Under the pieces are notes generated by a model. It searched no databases. It was given only the letters and a program-made list of their open reading frames with translations, and was not told the DNA's origin. DNA of 15,929 bases from Bacteroidales bacterium (lineage in GTDB: Bacteria; Bacteroidota; Bacteroidia; Bacteroidales; WCHB1-69). The stretch is taken from contig JAFXPL010000062.1 of assembly GCA_017527945.1 (NCBI GenBank), forward strand, positions 1 to 15,929, written 5' to 3'. How positions within the stretch are numbered: the first letter of the stretch is position 1; each line of letters begins with the position of its first letter. The position numbers were made by a program, and so were the translations under genes. Positions 1-6,832 of this stretch are shown in pieces.

Positions 1-557
1 CCGTCCATGGAGAACACACCGTCGGTGACGATGATGCGGAAACGCTGGGCTTGGGCGGCCTTGAGCTGTTCTTCGAGGTCGGCCATGTCGGCGTTTTTAT
101 AACGGTAGCGGACGGCCTTGCAGAGGCGCACGCCGTCGATGATGGAGGCGTGGTTGAGCGCGTCGGAGATGATGGCGTCCTGGTCGGTGAGCAGGGGCTC
201 GAACACACCGCCGTTGGCATCGAAGCAGGCGGCGTAGAGGATGGTGTCCTCGGTACCGAAGAACTCGGCAATCTTCTTCTCCAAAGCCTTGTGCAGGTCG
301 GAGCAGCCGCAGATGAAACGCACGGAGGCCATGCCGTAGCCGTGGGTGTCCATGGCTTCCTTGGCGGCCGCGATCAGGCGCGGGTCGTTGGCGAGGCCCA
401 AGTAGTTGTTGGCGCAGAAATTCAGCACCTTGCTGCCGTCTTGCAGCGTGATCTCACCGCTCTGCGGCGAGGCGATGATGCGTTCGTTCTTGTAAAGGCC
501 GGCTTCCTTGATGTCGGCCAACTCCTTCTGAAGATGTTGTTGGAAATTGGTGTACAT
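1..557 (-). CDS. kbl: Glycine C-acetyltransferase (2-amino-3-ketobutyrate CoA ligase), 5' part
   Basis: PLP-dependent enzyme that joins glycine and acetyl-CoA to 2-amino-3-ketobutyrate, or cleaves the latter, in threonine catabolism; cytosolic. The reading frame starts at an ATG at 555-557 and stays open to the window edge, giving 185 complete codons of a family usually near 395-400 residues. The protein starts [13 protein letters not shown]. It carries [12 protein letters not shown] (about residues 46-57), [10 protein letters not shown] (75-84), CFDANGG (111-117) and [18 protein letters not shown] (131-148), all of which line up with E. coli Kbl as I remember it. The His of NHAS is the PLP-stacking residue of this family; the PLP lysine lies beyond the window. 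AONS/ALAS paralogues share the fold, but the [17 protein letters not shown] block favours Kbl. A Bacteroidetes-type promoter lies about 120 bp upstream, with a repeat tract in the leader. Confidence 0.93.
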   Translation of the reverse strand, partial: MYTNFQQHLQKELADIKEAGLYKNERIIASPQSGEITLQDGSKVLNFCANNYLGLANDPRLIAAAKEAMDTHGYGMASVRFICGCSDLHKALEKKIAEFFGTEDTILYAACFDANGGVFEPLLTDQDAIISDALNHASIIDGVRLCKAVRYRYKNADMADLEEQLKAAQAQRFRIIVTDGVFSMD

Positions 558-564
558 ACTTTAT

Positions 565-634
565 GGTTTATAGTTTACAGTTTACGGTTTATAAGTTTAG
601 TAAGTTTAGTAAGTTTAGTAAGTTTAGTAAGTTT
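565..634. repeat. Heptamer tract followed by 9-bp tandem repeat in the kbl leader
   Basis: Plus strand: four 7-bp units (GGTTTAT, AGTTTAC, AGTTTAC, GGTTTAT; 565-592), then four exact AGTAAGTTT units of 9 bp (599-634). The GTTTA core is common to both parts. The tract begins 8 bp upstream of the kbl start codon and lies inside the predicted 5' leader. The same 9-bp word recurs at 14947-15027. Confidence 0.9.
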
Positions 635-678
635 ATTTTGCCGTGGGTGCAGGATTTCTGTGCCGGCACAACGGACGA

Positions 679-710
679 CAAAAGTACATTTTTTTTGCCC
701 ATATATTCAA
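679..710 (-). promoter_or_regulatory. Promoter of kbl, Bacteroidetes -33/-7 type
   Basis: On the minus strand TACTTTTG (679-686) matches the TAnnTTTG -7 box. TTG (708-710) lies 21 bp further upstream, the usual spacing. Transcription would start near 671, leaving a leader of about 113 nt that includes the repeat tract at 565-634. Read from sequence only. Confidence 0.6.
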
Positions 711-747
711 AAGGACGAAAAAAATTTCGCCCCTTTAGATGTTCCTT

Positions 748-2142
748 TTAATCGCGGACACAGCGGACGGAAAAACCAGAACTATTACTGTTATTGTAAT
801 GAAAGTCGAGCTGGGAGTTGGCGATTAATTTAAAGAAAGTGGCGGCCTCGTTGCCTCCTCCCGTAGAAGACCAGAAGTACGCTTCGGCACCTGCATTTAC
901 CAAGGTCGCACCGTAGTAGCCCGCAGGAACGGCGCTGAAGCCCGTGATATTGTTGGTGGTCAGGTCATTGCCGATTGCGCAGTTTTTGGTAGAGCTGTCC
1001 CACCACGCCGTGGAAGCCATCGCCTTGCCAATGAAGTAATTGATGTCCGGTCCACAGGTATAGACGGTTTGGTCCTTCACATACATCGTCAGCTGTGACC
1101 ACTCCGCCCAGCTCGGCACATGCCAACCTGAAGGACAGACTCCCTGCACGCCGCTCGGATTTGCGTTGCTGGAGGACGCTCCGTGCATCACCGCACGCCA
1201 GTTGTACAGGTATCCCCGTTCCTCCAACGGAATTCCGGAGCTGTCGTAGTCGTAATAGTAGGGATCGAAAGAGCTGTAGTCGTTTCCTCCGTAAGGGATG
1301 TCGGTGCCGTCTGCATATTTCGTGACACGCAGGTTTTCCTTCATCCAGCACTGAAAGCCAATCTGCACCGTGTTATAGACGTTGCCCTCAACGTCTGTCA
1401 GCGTCGGGGACCCAAAGCAAGGTTGACCGTCTTTCAACGACATCGTGAAAGACAGCTCAATCGTCTGAGACTCATACTGTCCCTGCCACAAGCGATTACT
1501 CTTCACTTCCTCTCCGCGAAAGATAGCATAACCTACGATATCCAAAATGTCGCCGAGGTCAAACGGATTGTTAGAAACACCACGAGAGCGGGATTTGGTC
1601 TGCTGTGACGTTTCTTCGGTAGCGTCTATAAACGTTATGGCATAGTCGCTGCCGCTACCAAGGTTCACCATCTTCACCGAGGCGGTCTGCCCTTTCTGGC
1701 TGGCTGTGAGGAAATAGAGGCCCGCGGAAGGAATGGTGACGCGTAACGAATAGGTCCCCGGTTGGGAAGCCAAATAATGATTCGTCCCCACAACCCGACC
1801 GGTAATGTCCGTCATAGTTATGGCCACATCGCCAGGCTCGCTCACCTGCAAGTTCACGAAAGTTGTGCCTTCGAATGGGTTAGGGCCATTTTGAGACAAC
1901 CTTATCGATTCGCTTTGGAGCGTGCCAAAATCATCGATGCCCGTGGCACTCAAGTATAACACAGTGTCAGGCCACGTCAGCGTCTCCAACCAACCCTTAT
2001 TGCCGTCGTAAACCTCCACACGGGTTAGCTGAACATTATCGTGGTTGATATCGCGCCCCGTGAACGTAAGGGTCAGCGACTGCGCCTGCAAGAAACTCAA
2101 CGTCAGGCAAAATATAAGGATTGTAAGGAAAAATCTTTTCAT
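748..2142 (-). CDS. Exported FISUMP-domain protein with an internal T9SS-like module
   Basis: The 464-residue product starts with a signal peptide (hydrophobic residues 4-19, ending LQAQS), so it is exported. Residues about 82-162 (NGPNPFEGTTFVNLQV, then TDITGRVV, then GLYFLTA) resemble a T9SS type A sorting domain, but in the N-terminal third rather than at the C-terminus. From about residue 241 the protein matches the Fibrobacter major paralogous (FISUMP, TIGR02145) domain: GNVYNTVQIGFQCWMKENLR, RGYLYNWRAVM, CPSGWHVPSWAEW, GFSAVPAGYYG, YFWSST and the terminal SGFSVRCVRD. Function of FISUMP proteins is unknown; a surface or extracellular role is inferred. The start ATG (2140-2142) directly precedes the signal peptide. 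No clear promoter box or terminator was seen. It is separated from kbl by the kbl promoter and from the YbjQ gene by a repeat-bearing gap. Confidence 0.88.
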   Translation of the reverse strand: MKRFFLTILIFCLTLSFLQAQSLTLTFTGRDINHDNVQLTRVEVYDGNKGWLETLTWPDTVLYLSATGIDDFGTLQSESIRLSQNGPNPFEGTTFVNLQVSEPGDVAITMTDITGRVVGTNHYLASQPGTYSLRVTIPSAGLYFLTASQKGQTASVKMVNLGSGSDYAITFIDATEETSQQTKSRSRGVSNNPFDLGDILDIVGYAIFRGEEVKSNRLWQGQYESQTIELSFTMSLKDGQPCFGSPTLTDVEGNVYNTVQIGFQCWMKENLRVTKYADGTDIPYGGNDYSSFDPYYYDYDSSGIPLEERGYLYNWRAVMHGASSSNANPSGVQGVCPSGWHVPSWAEWSQLTMYVKDQTVYTCGPDINYFIGKAMASTAWWDSSTKNCAIGNDLTTNNITGFSAVPAGYYGATLVNAGAEAYFWSSTGGGNEAATFFKLIANSQLDFHYNNSNSSGFSVRCVRD

Positions 2143-2230
2143 AGGGTTATCACTTTAATAAGAGATTTATTCAAGAAACTATCACTTAAATGTGACATTG
2201 AATCGTTTGCCTCGTCATCGCCGAAAAACA

Positions 2231-2302
2231 AATTCGCACAATTCGCTTAATTCGCCGAAAAACACCTTCGCTGAATTCGTCAAATTCGCCGACTTAATTT
2301 GC
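2231..2302. repeat. Period-9 AATTCGC repeat cluster
   Basis: Plus strand: AATTCGC or AATTCGT at 2231, 2240, 2249, 2274 and 2283, each neighbouring pair within a sub-block 9 bp apart, then AATTTGC at 2296. It fills most of the 165-bp gap and ends 6 bp before the stop codon of the YbjQ-family gene (2308-2310). Confidence 0.75.
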
Positions 2303-2307
2303 CGACT

Positions 2308-2628
2308 CTACGCCACGGTTACGGCGGTCCCGGAGGCGGTGACCATGAGCATGCCGTTGTCCGAGCCCAGCACTTCGTAGTCGATGTCGATGCCGACCAC
2401 GGCGTTGGCACCTTTCTCGGAGGCGCGCTGTTCGAGCTCCTTCAGGGCCGTGTCGCGGGCTTTCGTCAGTTCCTCCTCGTAGGAGCCGGAGCGGCCGCCC
2501 ACGAAGTTGCGAAGCCCCGCGAAGAGGTCCTTCACGAAATTGACGCCGGAAATGACCTCGCCGAACACGACGCCATGATAGTTCACAATCTGCTTGCCTT
2601 CAACTGTTGGTGTGGTGGTTAATATCAT
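2308..2628 (-). CDS. YbjQ/UPF0145 family protein
   Basis: A 106-residue protein starting [21 protein letters not shown]. It shows the family hallmarks: [34 protein letters not shown] (about residues 21-54), then [25 protein letters not shown] (about 66-90) and a C-terminal [11 protein letters not shown]. Length is normal for the family (about 105-110). The family is sometimes labelled a putative heavy-metal-binding domain; it is predicted to form a homo-oligomer but has no settled function. The start ATG at 2626-2628 lies about 25 bp downstream of a TATCTTTG -7 box, so the gene is probably transcribed on its own. There is no signal peptide, so it is cytosolic. Confidence 0.88.
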   Translation of the reverse strand: MILTTTPTVEGKQIVNYHGVVFGEVISGVNFVKDLFAGLRNFVGGRSGSYEEELTKARDTALKELEQRASEKGANAVVGIDIDYEVLGSDNGMLMVTASGTAVTVA

Positions 2629-2653
2629 AATGACTTATTTTTTGATGAGGGTG

Positions 2654-2661
2654 CAAAGATA
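2654..2661 (-). promoter_or_regulatory. -7 promoter box of the YbjQ-family gene
   Basis: Minus strand TATCTTTG matches TAnnTTTG. The inferred transcription start is about 2646, roughly 18 nt before the ATG. No convincing -33 TTG is visible at the expected distance. Confidence 0.5.
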
Positions 2662-2679
2662 GGATTTTTTCGGTTAAAT

Positions 2680-2709
2680 GGGTTAGTGGGTTAAGGGTTA
2701 GTGGGTTTG
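2680..2709. repeat. Two 15-bp direct repeats after the TolC-type stop codon
   Basis: GGGTTAGTGGGTTAA (2680-2694) is followed directly by GGGTTAGTGGGTTTG (2695-2709); each is itself a 7+8 bp doublet of GGGTTAR. The tract ends 7 bp from the stop codon of the outer-membrane channel gene (2717-2719). Confidence 0.8.
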
Positions 2710-2716
2710 CTAACTA

Positions 2717-4054
2717 CTAATTTCCTCCGTAAAGTTGCAGCAGCTGCACCTGATACAAAAATTCGCACTTCGCCTGTGCGAGATTAGAGGCGGCTTGCAT
2801 GTAGTTGCTCTTGGCTTCGTTGAATGATGTCCCTGTGGATTTCCCATTCTCGTACAGAGCCGTTTCAAGGTCGAAGGCCTCCTTCGCGCTGGCCTCCGCC
2901 ACCTGGCTGCTGGCATACTTCTCTTTCGCGGCCACGGCGTTAAAGTAGGCCTGCTGAATCTCTTTGTACAGCCTCTTTTTGACATTCTCGGTCTGAATCT
3001 GCTGGCTTTCGAGCTGCAGCTTGGCCATCCGCACGTTGTTGCGGGTCTCCAAGCGGTCGAAGATCGGCACGTTGAGCGAGATGCCCACATACGGGCTGAA
3101 GTTGTCGCGCAGCTGCGCCCCGAAACCTTTGCCCGGATAGCCCAACAGCGCGTAGTAGTCGGTGACGAGCCCGCCGCTCATGGATAGGGTAGGGTACCAT
3201 CCAGCCTTCGCCAGAGCGATGTTGGTCTTCGCGTAGTCGATGCGGATCTCCTCGGCTTTCACGGCCGCGCGGTTGCCCAGCGCCTGCTGGTAGATCTGCT
3301 CGGGTGACGGCAAAACGGTGGGCAAAGCATCGTCAAGTTCCGGCTTCGCAACTACGAACCCCTCCGGACTCTCCAACTCCAACAGCTGGGTCATATCCAA
3401 CGTGGCGGAAACCAGACTGTTGTGCGCCTGCGTGTAGGTAAGACGGCTCTGCGCCAGAGTGGACTTCCTTGCAGAGACCTCCGCCGGGCCGATCTTGCCG
3501 AGCTCGTAGAGGGCGGTCAGCCGCTCCACCTGCGCGGAGTCGATGGCGATCTGCAGCTTCGCGACCTCGCAGACCTCCATCTGGTAGAGAATCTGCATGT
3601 AGGCCTGCGTCACCGCGATGCGGATGTCCTCCTTGGCCTTGTCGCAGTCGGCGGTGGCGGCCTCTAAGTTCAGCTTCCCCATCTCGATGCTGTTCTTGAC
3701 CCGCAATCCCGTGAAGAGGTTCATGCTCCCCCCGATGCCGAAGGAGGTGTTGGCGGTGTTGGAGCTGACGTAGGTGTTGTCCTCCGAGAGTCCCCTCCCG
3801 AAGGAGAAGCTCTGCGACGCGCTTCCCTGCACCGTCGGCCACACGCTGTTCTTGGCCGTGTTGAGTTCGACCTCCCGCTGCGACTTCATCAGCTCGCTCT
3901 GCTTGACCGTCAGGTTGTGGTCGAGAGCGTACTGCACGCAGGCGTCGAGGGTCCAGGGGGAGGATTGGGCACTTTGACCGTATGCAATGCCAATACACAT
4001 CATCATGCCAAACAAAAATGCTGTTGTTTTCATTATTTTATTCATATTTGTCAT
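2717..4054 (-). CDS. TolC-type outer-membrane efflux channel
   Basis: A 445-residue OEP-family protein, the outer-membrane exit duct of the pump encoded upstream. The N-terminus is a signal peptide (MKTTAFLFGMMMCIGIAYGQS) followed by SPWTLDACVQYALDHNLTV, the standard opening of the first OEP repeat. The second repeat runs from about residue 250 (QIYQQALGNRAAVKAEEIRIDYAKTNI) and ends with SNLAQAKCEFLYQVQLLQLYGGN. Long Ala/Gln-rich helices and a YPTLSMSGGL segment fit the alpha-barrel/beta-barrel plan. Length is typical. Starts at 4054, 4045 or 4033 are all possible; 4045 (MNKIMKTTAFLF) or 4033 gives the neatest signal peptide. It is the last gene of the padR-led unit, 173 bp after the adaptor gene, with a hairpin element in the gap. 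No terminator hairpin was seen after it. Confidence 0.92.
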   Translation of the reverse strand: MTNMNKIMKTTAFLFGMMMCIGIAYGQSAQSSPWTLDACVQYALDHNLTVKQSELMKSQREVELNTAKNSVWPTVQGSASQSFSFGRGLSEDNTYVSSNTANTSFGIGGSMNLFTGLRVKNSIEMGKLNLEAATADCDKAKEDIRIAVTQAYMQILYQMEVCEVAKLQIAIDSAQVERLTALYELGKIGPAEVSARKSTLAQSRLTYTQAHNSLVSATLDMTQLLELESPEGFVVAKPELDDALPTVLPSPEQIYQQALGNRAAVKAEEIRIDYAKTNIALAKAGWYPTLSMSGGLVTDYYALLGYPGKGFGAQLRDNFSPYVGISLNVPIFDRLETRNNVRMAKLQLESQQIQTENVKKRLYKEIQQAYFNAVAAKEKYASSQVAEASAKEAFDLETALYENGKSTGTSFNEAKSNYMQAASNLAQAKCEFLYQVQLLQLYGGN

Positions 4055-4103
4055 ATACCATCATACTATCATGTCAAACATCCTACATCATTCGTTCTAT
4101 TTC

Positions 4104-4187
4104 AGGGGGTGGCGGCGTTCGATCCTCACGCCTTACCCCTGGCTACCGAGCTCTTGCCCCTCCGGGGCTGCTTAAGGAAGTTTTTTA
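4104..4187. repeat. Composite hairpin element, copy A
   Basis: Lies in the gap between the adaptor and channel genes. The minus strand reads CTTCCTTAAGCA, then the hairpin GCCCC-GGA-GGGGC (4156-4168), then AAGAGCTCGGTAGC, then a longer arm in which CAGGGG (minus strand, 4136-4141) pairs with CCCCTG (4104-4109). It shares its core with copies at 5361-5430, 6720-6795 and 10125-10232. Confidence 0.8.
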
Positions 4188-4211
4188 TCATATATGCGGG
4201 CATTTCGTTTT

Positions 4212-4246
4212 AACTGCTAACTACAAACTACAAACTGCTAACTATC
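4212..4246. repeat. Heptamer tract overlapping the adaptor stop codon
   Basis: Five consecutive 7-bp units on the plus strand: AACTGCT, AACTACA, AACTACA, AACTGCT, AACTATC. The adaptor stop codon (4228-4230) and its last five sense codons lie inside the tract, so the repeat forms the C-terminal codons. Confidence 0.88.
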
Positions 4247-5319
4247 TTCGTGCCCCGCACCTTCTCGCCTTCCTTCAACCCGCTGGTCACCACGATGTTG
4301 AGGCCGTCGCTGAGACCGGTGGTGATGGCACGGCGTTCGTAGTCGTTGCCTTTCTTAACATAGACGAAGGTGGAGTCGCCGGAGAACTCGAGGGCGCTCT
4401 CGGGGATGGCGAGGACGTGCTCGGCACTCTCTAACACGAGCTCCGCATTGGCGCTGTAGCCAGAGCGGATCTTGTTGTCGCTCTGCGGCTTGACGGCGGC
4501 ACGGATCTCGAACTGGTTGGCGCCGTTGTTCTGCACGGCCTTCGGGGAGATGTACTCTAACACGGCGTCGAAACTGTAGTCCTGCAACGCCCCGATGGTG
4601 ATCTTCAACGGGGTGCCTTCGCGCAACGTGCCGACCTCCGTCTCATCGACGTTCCCTTTGAAGATCAGGTCGTTCATGTCGGCGACGGTAGCCACCGTGG
4701 TGCCGTCGTTCAAGGTGTTGGCTTGGATGACGGAGTTACCCACCTTGACGGGGATGTCGAGGATCAAGCCCGAGATGGTGGAACGGATGAGCGTGGAGCT
4801 GGACGTGGCGTTGCTGGAGGAGACACCGTCGCGGATGATCTCCAACGCATCCTGCGCCGCCGACTTCTCCTCGCGGGCCTGCTGCAACGCCTGCGTCATC
4901 TTCTCGAACTCCTCGTTGCTGACCAACTTCTTGTCGTACAGGGCCTTCTCGCGGTCGTAGTTGGCCTTGGCCTGGTTGTAGTTGATGTCGGCCAAGCGCA
5001 CACGGCTCTGCGCGGCACTCAGCGAGTTCATGTCGGGGATGACCTTCAGCTTGGCGATGACCTCGTTCTCCTTCACCTCCTGACCGGCCTCCTTGTACAG
5101 CTCGGCGATGATGCCGTTGATCTGCGGCTTCACGGCCACCTCGTTGCGCGGTCCTATCTGTCCGGTGATCAGCGTCTTCCGACTGATGTCCATGTACGCG
5201 ACCTCGTACTCGTTGAAGACCTCCTTCTCGGGTCTTGACTTCTTGAAGAGGAACACGAAGGTTCCGATGAAGATCAGGGCGATGAACCCAAAAATCAAAT
5301 ACTTAATACCTTTTTTCAT
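4228..5319 (-). CDS. Periplasmic adaptor (membrane fusion) subunit, HlyD/MacA type
   Basis: A 363-residue protein that should bridge the inner-membrane permeases and the TolC-type channel. It has one N-terminal membrane helix (about residues 7-24, after MKKGIK) and no lipobox. The lipoyl/biotinyl-like domain is split into two halves (about 58-92, VAVKPQINGIIAELY, and 177-210, LIRSTISGLILDIPVKVGNSV) around an alpha-helical hairpin (about 98-163, rich in Gln, Glu, Lys, Ala). The beta-barrel domain follows (LIFKGNVDETEVGTLREGTPLKI), then a membrane-proximal domain ending GLNIVVTSGLKEGEKVR. The start ATG is at 5317-5319. It sits between the second permease and the channel gene, the usual order. 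The last codons fall in a heptamer repeat tract, so its exact C-terminus may vary between strains. Confidence 0.92.
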   Translation of the reverse strand: MKKGIKYLIFGFIALIFIGTFVFLFKKSRPEKEVFNEYEVAYMDISRKTLITGQIGPRNEVAVKPQINGIIAELYKEAGQEVKENEVIAKLKVIPDMNSLSAAQSRVRLADINYNQAKANYDREKALYDKKLVSNEEFEKMTQALQQAREEKSAAQDALEIIRDGVSSSNATSSSTLIRSTISGLILDIPVKVGNSVIQANTLNDGTTVATVADMNDLIFKGNVDETEVGTLREGTPLKITIGALQDYSFDAVLEYISPKAVQNNGANQFEIRAAVKPQSDNKIRSGYSANAELVLESAEHVLAIPESALEFSGDSTFVYVKKGNDYERRAITTGLSDGLNIVVTSGLKEGEKVRGTKIVSSL

Positions 5320-5360
5320 ATTGATGTTTATTATCTCATTCGTCTTTTATCTATCATTCT

Positions 5361-5430
5361 GCTACCGAGCTTTTGCCTCTTTTGCTACCAAGCTCTTGCC
5401 CCTCCGGGGCTGCTCAAGGAATATTTTTAT
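5361..5430. repeat. Composite hairpin element, copy B
   Basis: In the gap between the permease at 5465-6697 and the adaptor. The minus strand reads ATTCCTTGAGCA, then GCCCC-GGA-GGGGC (5398-5410), then AAGAGCTTGGTAGC. A second, partial GCTCGGTAGC copy follows, so the plus-strand GCTACC(G/A)AGC block occurs twice (5361 and 5384). Confidence 0.8.
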
Positions 5431-5465
5431 AATTACAAATCACAAATTACAAATTACTAATTGAT
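5431..5465. repeat. Heptamer tract at the stop codon of the second permease
   Basis: Five consecutive 7-bp units on the plus strand: AATTACA, AATCACA, AATTACA, AATTACT, AATTGAT. The tract ends on the last base of the permease stop codon (5465-5467) and directly abuts hairpin element copy B. Confidence 0.88.
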
Positions 5466-6697
5466 TACTCGTCCCGCATTGCATCCACGGGCTTGATGTG
5501 CATGGCGCGGTAGGCGGGGGCGATGCCCGCGAGGAGGCCGAGGAGCATCAACAGGAACAGGGCCGTGACGGCCGTGCTGAACTGGATCTGGAATACGGCC
5601 TGGTGCTTGGTAATGACCTCGAAGAGGTTGAGCAGCAGCACGGAGAAGACGATGCCGGACATGCCCGCGACGGTAGTGAGGACGATGCCCTCCAGGATGA
5701 TCTGCGTGAGGATGTCGCGCGGGGTCGCCCCGATGGCCCGGCGGATGCCGATCTCCACGGTCCGCTCACGCACGACCACCAACATGATGTTGCTCACCCC
5801 GATGGCTCCCGCCAACAAGGTGCCGATACCCACCAGCCAGATCAGGAAGTTGATGCCCTTGAAAAGGTTGTCGATGATGCTGAACATCACCTCCATGTTG
5901 AGCAGCCTCATGGCCTCCTTGTCATCGGGGGCGATATAGTGCTGACGGGCAATCACTTGCCGTACTCTTCCCTCCAATTCGTTCATGTTGACCCCAGGGC
6001 CTCCCACGGTACAGATCACTCCCACTATGTCGCCGCTGTTCATGATGTCGCTCATCACCGTGAAAGGTATGGTGACCTCGTCGGCGCTGTTGCCCCAGAG
6101 GTTGATGTTGGAGGTACAGACATCCACGCCAATGACTTGATAGTAAATCCCTCCCACGCAGATGTACTGTCCGCAAGGATCGTCGCCATCAGGGAACAGT
6201 GTCTTCCAGACACGCTCACCGATAACGCAGACTTTCCGCTTGTGCATCACATCGACTTGGTTGAGATAACGCCCGAACTTCATTGTGGGCGCCTGCACTT
6301 TGACATAGTCGGCCTCCACTCCTTTGACGGAACAGCTGGCGTTGTGTTCGTCGCGGGTGGCAGTACGTCCCCACTCAGGCAGCAACGGGGTAACGACCTC
6401 CAATTCGGGCACCATGGCCTTCAACCGTTCGATGTCTTTGTATCGCAAGTTCCAGCTCCGACCTTCTTTGAACCCCTTGTACGGCTTTGTGGTCTCATCC
6501 GCCGCAATGATGACCGAATTCGTGGCGAATCCCTCGAAGTTCTTCTCCAGCAGCTGTTTAAGACCATTACCGCCACCGATGAGGAACAACAGCATGAACA
6601 GTCCCCAGAAGATGCCGAAGCCCGTGAGGAAGCTGCGCCGCTTGTTCCGCGTCAGCGCGTCGAGGATTTCCCGGTATGTGTCTGTATCGAATCTCAT
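5465..6697 (-). CDS. ABC transporter permease, MacB/FtsX type (second of two)
   Basis: Inner-membrane permease subunit of the efflux pump. I chose the ATG at 6695-6697 (MRFDTDTYREILDALTRNKR), giving 410 residues. A GTG at 6727 would add ten residues encoded partly by a hairpin repeat and is unlikely. Topology is that of the family: one N-terminal helix (about 22-45, FGIFWGLFMLLFLIGGGNGL), a large periplasmic MacB_PCD domain (about 46-280), and three C-terminal helices (about 284-310, 331-358, 372-395). Between them is the cytoplasmic coupling stretch RERTVEIGIRRAIGATPRDI, which contacts the ATPase. It has no fused ATPase domain. It differs clearly in sequence from the neighbouring permease, so the pump may be a heterodimer. 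Confidence 0.92.
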   Translation of the reverse strand: MRFDTDTYREILDALTRNKRRSFLTGFGIFWGLFMLLFLIGGGNGLKQLLEKNFEGFATNSVIIAADETTKPYKGFKEGRSWNLRYKDIERLKAMVPELEVVTPLLPEWGRTATRDEHNASCSVKGVEADYVKVQAPTMKFGRYLNQVDVMHKRKVCVIGERVWKTLFPDGDDPCGQYICVGGIYYQVIGVDVCTSNINLWGNSADEVTIPFTVMSDIMNSGDIVGVICTVGGPGVNMNELEGRVRQVIARQHYIAPDDKEAMRLLNMEVMFSIIDNLFKGINFLIWLVGIGTLLAGAIGVSNIMLVVVRERTVEIGIRRAIGATPRDILTQIILEGIVLTTVAGMSGIVFSVLLLNLFEVITKHQAVFQIQFSTAVTALFLLMLLGLLAGIAPAYRAMHIKPVDAMRDE

Positions 6698-6719
6698 AAC
6701 TTGTTTGTAGCTGTGCTCG

Positions 6720-6795
6720 CCCCACACTGCGGCTTCGCCTTGTGTGGGGTTATTAGCGCTTCGCGCGTTTTGTCCCTTCGGGACTGTTTAAGGAA
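6720..6795. repeat. Composite hairpin element, copy C
   Basis: In the gap between the two permeases. The minus strand reads TTCCTTAAACA, then the hairpin GTCCC-GAA-GGGAC (6772-6784), then AAAACGCGCGAAGCGC. It ends with a long hairpin whose arms CCCCACAC and GTGTGGGG occupy 6742-6749 and 6720-6727. The central stem differs from copies A and B yet is still fully paired. Confidence 0.85.
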
Positions 6796-6832
6796 GAAGT
6801 TTTTATAAATATTCAGCATTTTTCGTTCTTAA

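Noticed and set aside
51..833. Long open frame on the plus strand opposite kbl
   Set aside because: It is antisense to a well-conserved Kbl coding sequence. Its product is low-complexity, and its SLVSLVSLV stretch is just the 9-bp repeat translated.
6698..6727. GTG start for the second permease at 6727
   Set aside because: The ten extra residues are partly encoded by hairpin element copy C and have no counterpart in MacB-type permeases. The ATG at 6695-6697 gives the normal N-terminus.
6742..6784. Hairpins of element copy C as a transcription terminator
   Set aside because: The stems are strong but are not followed by a clean T run in the operon direction, and the downstream permease belongs to the same functional unit. 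Partial attenuation remains possible.
5498..6808. 436-codon open frame on the plus strand
   Set aside because: It is the antisense shadow of the second permease, rich in His, Asp and Glu as expected from reversed GC-rich codons, and matches no family I know. The same holds for 8913-10190 and 11318-12559.
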